Part shown: positions 7,902 to 15,053 of the stretch, piece after piece
Position numbering within the stretch: position 1 is the first letter of the stretch
How the letters are laid out: each line of letters begins with the position of its first letter
IMG/VR virus record: IMGVR_UViG_3300044673_000143
Coordinates: 1 to 56,488 of that record
DNA: 56,488 bases
Strand: one strand, 5' to 3'
DNA from: a virus
Translations under genes and position numbers: made by a program
The notes under the pieces: model-generated
Told to the model about the DNA's origin: nothing
Databases searched by the model: none
Seen by the model: only the letters and a program-made list of their open reading frames with translations

Positions 7902-7905
7902 AGTT

Positions 7906-8163
7906 TTAATCCTCCTCTACGGGATTTAAAATCGCTTTTTGCCGCTCGATAGATTCGGGAGCGAAGAATAGTTCGTCGGTAAGGCGATCCATTAGAATCT
8001 CCGCGACTCGCTCATCCACGATAATAGCCGATCTTGTTGATAGGCTAATGCCGTAAAGGGATTCACGATCGCTAGGGGCGACAATTACAACCTCGTAACA
8101 GTTAATAAGATTCTTTTTCCCGTTCACGTCCTCGATAATTAACGGTCTATATCCCTTATTCAT
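7906..8163 (-). CDS. hypothetical protein, 85 residues
   Basis: An acidic 85-residue protein. Its start at 8163 overlaps the end of the upstream small gene by eight bases. A V-E-D-V-N-G-K-type strand is followed by a helical, Glu-rich C-terminus. No family is recognised. It is transcribed from the promoter at 8377-8405 with its two neighbours. Confidence 0.6.
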   Translation of the reverse strand: MNKGYRPLIIEDVNGKKNLINCYEVVIVAPSDRESLYGISLSTRSAIIVDERVAEILMDRLTDELFFAPESIERQKAILNPVEED

Positions 8164-8341
8164 GGCTGTTTTTCTCCCCGAGGCAGTGTTTGACTAGCGT
8201 TTGCTCGCATTGAATTAGCTGTTTAAAAGATTCCGATATTTCCTTTAAATATCGGTTCATCTCTTTTTGTTCTTCGGTCATTTTAGTGATAACTATCACT
8301 AGGTCGTCAAAACAATTCCCTAAATACTCATCATCGATCAT
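8156..8341 (-). CDS. hypothetical protein, 61 residues
   Basis: First gene after the promoter at 8377-8405. I take ATG 8341 (M-I-D-D-E-Y-L-G) because the alternative TTG at 8353 would abut the TGGAG ribosome site. The protein is mostly helical and charged (M-T-E-E-Q-K-E-M-N-R-Y-L-K), possibly a coiled coil, with two cysteines near the C-terminus. Function unknown. Confidence 0.5.
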   Translation of the reverse strand: MIDDEYLGNCFDDLVIVITKMTEEQKEMNRYLKEISESFKQLIQCEQTLVKHCLGEKNSHE

Positions 8342-8376
8342 AAGACAAAACAACTCCAGAAAGCTCGATTAGCTAA

Positions 8377-8405
8377 ATAATACTAAAGCTTTCTTGAATT
8401 GTCAA
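8377..8405 (-). promoter_or_regulatory. promoter A, TTGACA-17-TATTAT
   Basis: Minus-strand TTGACA (8400-8405), a 17-base spacer and TATTAT (8377-8382). The -35 box lies in the conserved block TTTACTTGACAATTCAAGAA that also precedes the transcription units at 20.4 kb and 31.5 kb. It would start a transcript about 30 bases before the 61-residue gene. Confidence 0.75.
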
Positions 8406-8424
8406 GTAAATTAGAGAGAGGATT

Positions 8425-9180
8425 TTAGATAGCTTGTAAAGCTCTATTGTAATATTTGATTCTATCGCTAAGTCCGTTGTATCCTCCGTTCACGCGTCGG
8501 GTTACTCGCTCTACACTCGCGCCCCGATCGATGAGCGAGTTCATCGCGTTATCCATCCACCAGAATCCCGAGATCTCGAACGGGTAGCGCGTGACAACGT
8601 ACCGCCACCCTTCCATCACGCGGGGATCGCCGATGAAATCCGCGAATCTTTGGTAGTTGTGCCGTCCCGTGACCTGAATCGCCCCGACCCCCTTGAATCG
8701 GCGACCGTCACCAGGGCGGACGTTCCCGAGATCTCTCCGTCCCTCGTAAGCCGCGCCCGATGCGAACTCGCTGAATTGCCGGAATCCCATTGATTCGTGG
8801 GCGCATTGCGAGATAAAGTGTCGAACGCGGGGGATCGTGGTTATCTCGAATCTTTTCAGGCAATTGTCGAGGCTCTTAAATAGGGAATCGGCGATCGGGT
8901 GATTCAGGATAAACTCTACTTGATCCTCTCGAACCACGGGAGAATCGATATTCGAGTTGTCGAAGTGATCGCGGAAAGCGTACCAGTTCCAGAAGTCCCC
9001 CCGGATCTCGGTTCCCTCGAAAAGTAAGTGCTTTCCTTTCGGGCGAATCCAGTTATAGGTAATTTTTTCCCCTTTCTTCACCGGGATCGTCGCGAATCCG
9101 TCCGGGGGATTCGGATCGGAGGAGTCGATCGGGTAGGATTTTAGAAGCGTATCCCGGAGGGCGATTAGACTATTGCTCAT
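8425..9180 (-). CDS. GH19 chitinase-like endolysin
   Basis: A 251-residue lysis enzyme expected to cleave the peptidoglycan glycan backbone. The catalytic GH19 fold spans about 95-251, with the first catalytic Glu in A-H-E-S (Glu129), the likely second in F-S-E-F (Glu138), Y-E-G-R-R near 145, the conserved K-G-V-G-A-I-Q-V-T-G-R-H-N-Y substrate strand (163-176) and N-G-G-Y-N-G-L near the C-terminus. Residues about 28-75 form a separate Trp- and aromatic-rich region (Y-N-W-I-R-P, W-N-W-Y-A-F-R-D-H), probably a cell-wall binding domain. There is no signal peptide, so export needs the adjacent membrane protein. Its ATG overlaps that gene's stop by four bases. Confidence 0.85.
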   Translation of the reverse strand: MSNSLIALRDTLLKSYPIDSSDPNPPDGFATIPVKKGEKITYNWIRPKGKHLLFEGTEIRGDFWNWYAFRDHFDNSNIDSPVVREDQVEFILNHPIADSLFKSLDNCLKRFEITTIPRVRHFISQCAHESMGFRQFSEFASGAAYEGRRDLGNVRPGDGRRFKGVGAIQVTGRHNYQRFADFIGDPRVMEGWRYVVTRYPFEISGFWWMDNAMNSLIDRGASVERVTRRVNGGYNGLSDRIKYYNRALQAI

Positions 9181-9680
9181 TTTGTTGAGGAGTTGATAGT
9201 TTCTGTTAATTTTTTAAGGTGAGAAAAAATCATCGTTTGCCCGCGTTGGATCGTCACGAGCCGATGAGCGAGCGCGTCCTGTCGCGAGCGGAGTTCCCCG
9301 AACTGCCGCTCGTATACCGGCATGATCTGATCGGCCACTTGCTGTTTTGTCTCCACGACGGCGAGCCGTTCGGTTAGTCCCGTGATCTTCTCCCCGAGTT
9401 GTCGGATCGACCCGTCAAGGTGTCCTACGCTCGTATCTAAGCGTTCCATCATTTTCTCTAATCTGCCCGCCTGAGCCTCACTTAATTCGGCGGCTCGCTC
9501 GATTGTAGCCTCGTCTAGCTCTTTAGCCTGTGATCTCGATCGGAGCATGAAATACGAACCTACCGCGGAACCGACGGCGATCGAAATACTGAATACGACC
9601 CCCCAATCCTGAATCGTCCATTGCGACGGGGGCGGCGTGACGGCCGTGGGAAAAGTAGCGACAGTCATAGTTTTTTCCAT
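9177..9680 (-). CDS. membrane protein with coiled coil, putative holin or spanin
   Basis: A 167-residue protein with a Pro/Thr-rich N-terminus, one transmembrane helix (about 27-47: W-G-V-V-F-S-I-S-I-A-V-G-S-A-V-G) and a long charged coiled coil (about 52-150). It overlaps the endolysin start in an ATGA junction. Position and topology suggest it controls lysis, as a holin, pinholin-like protein or inner-membrane spanin. The choice among these is not settled by the sequence. ATG 9668 is an alternative start. Confidence 0.6.
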   Translation of the reverse strand: MEKTMTVATFPTAVTPPPSQWTIQDWGVVFSISIAVGSAVGSYFMLRSRSQAKELDEATIERAAELSEAQAGRLEKMMERLDTSVGHLDGSIRQLGEKITGLTERLAVVETKQQVADQIMPVYERQFGELRSRQDALAHRLVTIQRGQTMIFSHLKKLTETINSSTK

Positions 9681-9707
9681 AATAGATCTTTCGTTCTATC
9701 TGTAATT

Positions 9708-12047
9708 TTACCGAGTCGGGGAGGCGAACAGGAACTTTCCGCCGGGCATAAAATTCCCGGATGAGGGAACCCCGCCGAAATTGCCCGTATTGTCCCAGAG
9801 CGTTCGGCACGTCCCGTAAGTCCGATCGCATCCCGCGGTTAGTCTTACCTTGTCGTGAGCGAAAATTGAATCGGACGCGCCGGTGAATAACTCGATCCTC
9901 GTAGTTCCCGAGGACGCGGGGTAAGACTCGGATCTATAGATCGGGTACGACGCGCTCTTGTTCTTGCCATCTAAAAACGTCAGGGTTCCCCATGAAAGGT
10001 TATCGAATACCCCGTAGACCTCGATAACGCGGCGATCGGTGACGGTTCGCACCGAACTCGTGTAGGTCGGAATACTTTTCCGGCATCCCGTTCCGTCGCC
10101 GTTATCCTGTCCGAAAAACCACCGGCACAGGGGCGTTACCCGTTCGTCCCGCGATTGCCGGAGCTTGATACTCGCCTCGGTTAAATTTTCGAGAGTATAG
10201 GTTTCGCCGCTTTTCGAGGCGATCTCCCCGACAAATCCTATCTGTACCCGCTCGTCGGGTAGATCGAGAAGCGAGTCGGGGAGATCTCGCCAGTCCACTA
10301 CGGCCGTGATAATTTTTGCCTCTTGAAATCGGGGCGAGAGAATCAAGGATTCTTTTAGATCGTCGGTGAACGCGCCGCGGAATTCCTCGTTATCGGAGTT
10401 AAACCCGAGAGAGCGATCGAGCGCGGTGGGATCGAGGGCGCGGCGGGCGCGGTACGTCACGCCGTCGATCCTTAGATCCCGCGAGTGATTCGTGTACCCG
10501 AGCTTTTCCCCGTCCGCGAGTTCGATCAGTACGGACCGGCAGATCGTGAGTACGGGAGAGGATAGCGATCCCCCCGTCCCCGCGTCCGTTCTAGCTCCGT
10601 CCGTGAATCGTCGGATCTGGAGTTCCCCGAGGGAGTAGACGCGTTGGATCGTCTGATTGGAGTAGCTTAGGGATTTCGAGTTAAATCGCGATATTACGTT
10701 TCCCCCGTTCAGGAGATCGGGAAAAAGAAACGTCGCGCCGGTTCCCTTGTGAGAGAGCCAGAGGCAGGTTAGATACTCTATATCTCGCTGGCGTAAGGTT
10801 TTTCTCTGCTGTAGCGAATTAGTGTCCGAGGGTTTCCCCCGACGCGCGAACCGTTTTCGCTCCCCGCTAGAGAGGTCGATAATATTAGTCTGGAATTCGG
10901 GGGATAGTGTCGAGGCTTTGTAAAGATTAAGCCCGAAAACGTGGGACGTGCTACCCTCGAACACGTCCGCGGGAACGATCGCCGGTTCGATTCTCGACTC
11001 GCGTAGTACGAATTTCGGGATCTCGAAAACGCCTTTAATTGTTGTCGGATTCCCGTCTATAGTCTTGACCAGCGGCCGATAGTCGAGGCGATCGCTCTCG
11101 AAAGAACAGGGAATTTTAAAAGTTCCTTCCCATGTCAATAGTCCCGCGGATGGCGGGCTATCGAAAACGATCCGATCCGGCGCGACAACGTACCCGCTTA
11201 GTTCGGTGTTTCCGCGGTAGATCTTGAGTCCCGCGTCGGGATAGAGAATCGGACGGTAGTGGACGCTTCCGCCGCACGAGTAAGCTTTTGTCAGGATAAA
11301 CTCGGTTCGAGTTCCGTCCGCGTCGGGATATAAAACGCCTTGCGTACTCGCCCCATTGCCGAGATTCACGGGAATCCTAGTAGCCCGATCGTCCGAGAGA
11401 TCCCGGTAGAGAAAATCCCCTTTCGCCCCTTTCCTCGCCTCGTGAAAATCGAGAAGGCGATCGAGATCTTCGGTTCGGAGAGCGGATCGGGAGAGGTTGA
11501 AAACGCGGATCGGGTCTGCCCATTCCACGATCCTCTGTTCCGCGTCGCCGGTGTTGTCGTATTCGTAATTACTGAATTGAATCTCTACAGAAAAATCCTT
11601 GTCGGGTAGGATCGGGAATTCGGGAAGATCTACGGGATAGGGATTTAGTGGAAAATGGGCGGGATTCGTGACCCGAACGACCGCGACGATCTCGACATCG
11701 TAGCCGAGTCGAGTGTGTCCGGAGATCGACCCTTGAGAAGAGTAGTTAGCGGACGTTCTATAAATTTCGCCTCCTCCGAATCCGAAATCTATAGCCCCGG
11801 TTTCCCGCGCGTTGTAATTAGTTTCGGAAATATAACCAATTCCCTGTATTTGCTTGTATTTAGTGACAATCTTCCATTGTTGTCCGAAAGTGCTTGTCCC
11901 TCTGTTATCGTCCACGCTTGCTATATCTAGCCTTGGGACTTTATCCCACGAAATCGGGTTTAATGTTCGCCAAAAAGCGGGATTATCCTGCGATCCGTTT
12001 AGGGATTTCTCCCTACAGGTTCCGAAAACGTGGTAGTAGAGATTCAT
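9708..12047 (-). CDS. fused distal tail/tail hub protein (DUF2460-DUF2163)
   Basis: A 779-residue protein that joins two families usually encoded by adjacent genes in gene transfer agents. Residues about 140-400 match DUF2460 (distal tail; V-E-I-Q-F-S-N-Y-E-Y followed by I-R-V-F-N-L-S-R-S-A-L and the F-H-E-A-R-K-G-A-K-G-D-F-L-Y-R-D segment). Residues about 490-779 match DUF2163 (hub), with L-R-I-D-G-V-T-Y, a C-R-W-F-F-G core and the diagnostic end L-T-A-G-C-D-R-T-Y-G-T-C ... N-T-G-N-F-G-G-V-P ... M-P-G-G. It probably forms the ring at the tail end that holds the peptidase and tip proteins. Those partners lie over 20 kb away, beyond the replication genes. A TACAAT box lies at 12071-12076 upstream, but no good -35 is seen. 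Confidence 0.75.
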   Translation of the reverse strand: MNLYYHVFGTCREKSLNGSQDNPAFWRTLNPISWDKVPRLDIASVDDNRGTSTFGQQWKIVTKYKQIQGIGYISETNYNARETGAIDFGFGGGEIYRTSANYSSQGSISGHTRLGYDVEIVAVVRVTNPAHFPLNPYPVDLPEFPILPDKDFSVEIQFSNYEYDNTGDAEQRIVEWADPIRVFNLSRSALRTEDLDRLLDFHEARKGAKGDFLYRDLSDDRATRIPVNLGNGASTQGVLYPDADGTRTEFILTKAYSCGGSVHYRPILYPDAGLKIYRGNTELSGYVVAPDRIVFDSPPSAGLLTWEGTFKIPCSFESDRLDYRPLVKTIDGNPTTIKGVFEIPKFVLRESRIEPAIVPADVFEGSTSHVFGLNLYKASTLSPEFQTNIIDLSSGERKRFARRGKPSDTNSLQQRKTLRQRDIEYLTCLWLSHKGTGATFLFPDLLNGGNVISRFNSKSLSYSNQTIQRVYSLGELQIRRFTDGARTDAGTGGSLSSPVLTICRSVLIELADGEKLGYTNHSRDLRIDGVTYRARRALDPTALDRSLGFNSDNEEFRGAFTDDLKESLILSPRFQEAKIITAVVDWRDLPDSLLDLPDERVQIGFVGEIASKSGETYTLENLTEASIKLRQSRDERVTPLCRWFFGQDNGDGTGCRKSIPTYTSSVRTVTDRRVIEVYGVFDNLSWGTLTFLDGKNKSASYPIYRSESYPASSGTTRIELFTGASDSIFAHDKVRLTAGCDRTYGTCRTLWDNTGNFGGVPSSGNFMPGGKFLFASPTR

Positions 12048-12206
12048 GGTATCGGGAAAGCGTCAACACGATTGTACCTTTCTTCCTGACAGTTTCACGT
12101 AAGAGAAAAGTATGTTTTTTTAAGATTTCCGAGAATTCCCCCGATCGCCCTTCCGAATCGGAGGGGAAAGATAGGTGTATCAAGACTTTAATTCAGGTGC
12201 ATCTAT

Positions 12207-12365
12207 ATGAAATTTTTAAAATCTCTCGCTCTTTCCGCTCTCGTTTTCGCTTCCCTTGCCGGTTCCGCTCTGGCTCAAACCGAAAAACCTTCTAACGAGG
12301 CTCACGGTCTTCGATGTTACCCGATCGTCTCTCCTCCGACGTGTACCTCGGCTCCCCGTATTTAA
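12207..12365 (+). CDS. secreted 52-residue cysteine-loop peptide (moron-like)
   Basis: An isolated plus-strand gene among minus-strand structural genes. The N-terminus is a textbook Sec signal peptide: M-K-F-L-K, a 14-residue hydrophobic core of Ala, Leu, Ser, Val and Phe, and a cleavage site S-A-L-A|Q after residue 23. The mature peptide of about 29 residues has two cysteines (37 and 46) that could form a disulfide loop. An AGGTG box lies upstream of ATG 12207, and a strong terminator follows 18 bases after the stop. Standing alone with its own terminator, it fits a lysogenic-conversion gene. The target is unknown; it could act in the periplasm or outside the cell. Confidence 0.6.
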   Translation: MKFLKSLALSALVFASLAGSALAQTEKPSNEAHGLRCYPIVSPPTCTSAPRI

Positions 12366-12382
12366 TCGAGGTTTAGGCTAAT

Positions 12383-12413
12383 AAATCACCCTCTTTATCG
12401 GGGGTGATTTTTG
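12383..12413. terminator. bidirectional intrinsic terminator
   Basis: AAATCACCC pairs with GGGTGATTT (9 bp) around a ten-base loop. TTTTTG follows on the plus strand and TTTATT on the minus strand. It lies between the converging ends of the secreted-peptide gene (+) and the LamG-like operon (-), and can serve both. Confidence 0.8.
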
Positions 12414-12414
12414 C

Positions 12415-13230
12415 CTATAATTCAAGTCCGTTCCCGTTGTTGTAGAGCGCGGCTATCTCGGAATCCGTCGGTCTACGATACCACCAGAGAAGCTGATCGA
12501 GGCGATCGGTGTGATTCAGGTTGTCGGAAGTTCCGCTACTTCCCCCGAAGAGATAAATCCGCGCCGAACTCGAACTATTTTCGTCGGTAAAGCCAGTGCC
12601 GATCGTTCCCGGTGCATTGTAATGGACTCCGTTGATAGAAAGTACAAAGTTGCGAGAGGACGCGCTATATCTAACTGCTACATGACACCAAGTATTAAGC
12701 GCAACCTGACTGCTGGATAGTTGTAAATCGATATTGTCTCTCGCTATTAATCGAGGGGCAGTCGTACCGCTTCCCCCGCTATTTCGGGAGAAAAAATTAA
12801 CAACAAACATCCAAAACGCAGACCCACTCGTGGTTATAGAGTCTATTGCAAAAGGTGAAGCACTAGATCCCCCTGTAATCACAGTAGGATAAAACCAAAA
12901 AGCGACCCCGAAATCCCGATTGAAGTTGACCGTTCGCCAGACATTGCTATCGAGCGTATATCCCGATCCGGTATTTACCAAGCATCGGGTTCCGAGCTTC
13001 GGGGAACTATTGTAATTATTTCCCGTGATCGCGTTGTTAAAACTAGCGGCTTGGGCGATCGAGTAAGCGAAATTATCGAACGGAAAATTATATACAAGTC
13101 CGTTGTAAAGTGTACTCGGAACTACGCTTGTATCTAAAGAAAGTTGCCCGGAGTTTGACAATAATAATCCCGATCCGATCGATCTGATTAATTTAGCCGC
13201 CGCTAACTCCATCCCTCTCATTCCTAGCAT
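12415..13230 (-). CDS. LamG-like (concanavalin A fold) receptor-binding protein
   Basis: A 271-residue protein. Residues about 45-270 show the LamG/lectin-like jelly-roll pattern: an N-F-P-F-D start, G-V-A-F-W-F-Y-P-T (strand with aromatics), T-W-C-H-V-A-V-R-Y-S (the conserved W-h-H-V motif), L-S-I-N-G-V-H-Y and the C-terminal D-Q-L-L-W-W-Y-R-R-P-T-D-S-E-I-A-A-L-Y-N-N-G-N-G. Such domains bind surface carbohydrate. It is the last gene of the fibre cassette and ends at the bidirectional terminator. The start overlaps the preceding stop at 13230. Confidence 0.65.
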   Translation of the reverse strand: MLGMRGMELAAAKLIRSIGSGLLLSNSGQLSLDTSVVPSTLYNGLVYNFPFDNFAYSIAQAASFNNAITGNNYNSSPKLGTRCLVNTGSGYTLDSNVWRTVNFNRDFGVAFWFYPTVITGGSSASPFAIDSITTSGSAFWMFVVNFFSRNSGGSGTTAPRLIARDNIDLQLSSSQVALNTWCHVAVRYSASSRNFVLSINGVHYNAPGTIGTGFTDENSSSSARIYLFGGSSGTSDNLNHTDRLDQLLWWYRRPTDSEIAALYNNGNGLEL

Positions 13231-13646
13231 TAATAATCCTCCCCGATCGCTATAACATTAATCTGAGTTCCCGAACTAGCCGCGCTAACTAAATTAGCCC
13301 GCAATTGAAACCCTCTTCTCAACTGTAAGATACGATTACCCTGAGCGTCGAACGGTAATCCCGGTATGCCCGATAAACAATCTACGGGTAAAGCGGAAGT
13401 AGAGTTTCCACTACTCGCGGGAATAGTGACCCTTCTCAGGATAAAGTTACTGGTTCCGTCAGAGATATAAAATTGAATGTCTTTAGAACTCGTATCGGTA
13501 CTGGTGACGATAATCGCTTTGATATTCGAGTCGTCCGCTCCCGCCGTGTAACAGGTTTTGATGTTGGTTCCGTCACTGTTAGCGAAGGTTTGCGGAACTT
13601 GAGCGTTGATGTTTTGAGCGGCTGGTGAGACGTAGGTTTTAGGCAT
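13230..13646 (-). CDS. small structural protein of the fibre cassette
   Basis: A 138-residue, beta-rich protein (P-K-T-Y-V-S-P-A-A-Q-N-I-N-A-Q at the start, repeated Ser/Thr/Ile strands, and an L-R-R-G-F-Q-L-R-A-N-L end). It sits between two LamG-like genes, with a five-base gap upstream and a one-base overlap downstream. A virion surface, fibre-linking or chaperone role is likely from context. No specific family is recognised. Confidence 0.55.
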   Translation of the reverse strand: MPKTYVSPAAQNINAQVPQTFANSDGTNIKTCYTAGADDSNIKAIIVTSTDTSSKDIQFYISDGTSNFILRRVTIPASSGNSTSALPVDCLSGIPGLPFDAQGNRILQLRRGFQLRANLVSAASSGTQINVIAIGEDY

Positions 13647-13651
13647 GATGT

Positions 13652-14278
13652 TTAGTTAATAAAAGGTTTCTTCTGGAATAAAGTAGCTATCAAAAAATCA
13701 GATTGTTCCCCGATCGCTATAAACGGATCGAACATATCTCCAGAATAACGAAGTTGACTATCTCCCGAATTAAAAAAACTACACTTACCCAGTGTCCAAT
13801 TTCTTGAATTATTACCAACAGAAAAGTTTATAGACGTTGAAGCGTTTACGACTCCATCGATATATAGTCGAGATTGTCCGTTATTAGAATAACTGAACCC
13901 GATATGTCTCCACGCGCCGGTAGTAATCGTCACTCCCGAAGAATTTAGAGTTAGGTCGGGCGAGAAATCGTTGCCACCATCGAGATTAAGTCCTAAAGAT
14001 GAACTGGTCAAACTAAACGAGAGGGGAAAATCTCCCGTCCCCGTGGCGAAATAACTGTTTTTGGAAAGAATATTCTGCACACCCGAAACCGAGGATGGTT
14101 TAATCCAAACACCAAAAGTAAGAGATGACGGCACGGATGTTGAAATCGGTAAAACCAAACCGTTGTGATTTCCAGTAAATGTATAAAACTGACTGTTACC
14201 GAGTTTTATCGATAAGCTAAAAGGCTCTGTCGGTACGGTCTGCCCTGTTGTATACAACCCACTCAATCCTACCGTCAT
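13652..14278 (-). CDS. LamG-like receptor-binding protein
   Basis: A 208-residue, Ser/Asn-rich beta protein with the LamG landmarks T-F-G-V-W-I-K-P (strand), T-G-A-W-R-H-I-G-F-S-Y-S (the W-x-H-h-x-h-x-Y motif) and S-R-L-Y-I-D-G-V-V-N-A-S. It ends with D-P-F-I-A-I-G-E-Q rather than the usual Y-N-N-G ending, so the C-terminal edge differs from its two relatives. It probably recognises host surface polysaccharide. Confidence 0.6.
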   Translation of the reverse strand: MTVGLSGLYTTGQTVPTEPFSLSIKLGNSQFYTFTGNHNGLVLPISTSVPSSLTFGVWIKPSSVSGVQNILSKNSYFATGTGDFPLSFSLTSSSLGLNLDGGNDFSPDLTLNSSGVTITTGAWRHIGFSYSNNGQSRLYIDGVVNASTSINFSVGNNSRNWTLGKCSFFNSGDSQLRYSGDMFDPFIAIGEQSDFLIATLFQKKPFIN

Positions 14279-14305
14279 CTTAAATCCCTCCTGCTTGAAT
14301 ATCGG

Positions 14306-15052
14306 CTAGTATAATTCGTGGTAATTTCGTAATCTTCCATTGTTCCATAGATAATCCTCCTCAACATCAGATAATATCTTCTCGTAAATACAGGCTTTTG
14401 TAATTACCCCGTTTAACCCGTAAGGTGTACCTGTTCCCGAAGATGCACTCAATCTAACAGGACTAGGAGTATTAGAGTGAATGATAGCATTGTTGTAGGT
14501 TTTAGTATCGGATATTCCGTTATTGACTCGAATCGATATAGTACCCGATAATTTATTGTATTTACAGACTATCCAGTAACGGGTATTGAGAGTAAAGTTT
14601 CCTGCGTTATTAGCGGTTATAGTATCTTGTCCACCACCAACATCTTTATTGAATATACCGAATATAAATCTATTCGCTACTGGATCGCTGACAGACGTTA
14701 TAATTAAACCCCATTCCCTTCCATTTGTCCCAATATTGTCTTTGTTAAAAATAAAGAAATAATTCCCATTAACGGAGGGTGATTGAAACAAAGCTACAGA
14801 ACAGCAGATTGTAAAACTCTTAGAAGCTAGTTCTAATGTAGAATTATTCGCTACCGACAATGAATATTGAAAGTTCGGGCTACTTGTCGATAGATGATTT
14901 CGATAACTAACATTAGTTGCGGTTAGATGATTAGTTCCGTGAGAATCTAAGCGATTTCCCGAAATCTCTTCTAGATCCCACCACGATATTAAACCGTTTT
15001 TTAGATTCGGAAGTAATACCGCTTGATTAAACATAGAACCGAGATAGACCAT
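14306..15052 (-). CDS. LamG-like receptor-binding protein
   Basis: A 248-residue protein with L-I-S-W-W-D-L-E-E (typical N-terminal strand of the fold), T-R-Y-W-I-V-C-K-Y-N-K-L-S-G-T-I-S-I-R-V-N-N-G (central strands) and a C-terminal E-E-D-Y-L-W-N-N-G-R-L-R-N-Y-H-E-L-Y. The upstream fibre gene stops one base before its start codon. Three such genes in one cassette suggest duplication and divergence of host-recognition modules. Base composition is more AT-rich by eye than the fibre gene beside it. Confidence 0.65.
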   Translation of the reverse strand: MVYLGSMFNQAVLLPNLKNGLISWWDLEEISGNRLDSHGTNHLTATNVSYRNHLSTSSPNFQYSLSVANNSTLELASKSFTICCSVALFQSPSVNGNYFFIFNKDNIGTNGREWGLIITSVSDPVANRFIFGIFNKDVGGGQDTITANNAGNFTLNTRYWIVCKYNKLSGTISIRVNNGISDTKTYNNAIIHSNTPSPVRLSASSGTGTPYGLNGVITKACIYEKILSDVEEDYLWNNGRLRNYHELY

Positions 15053-15053
15053 T

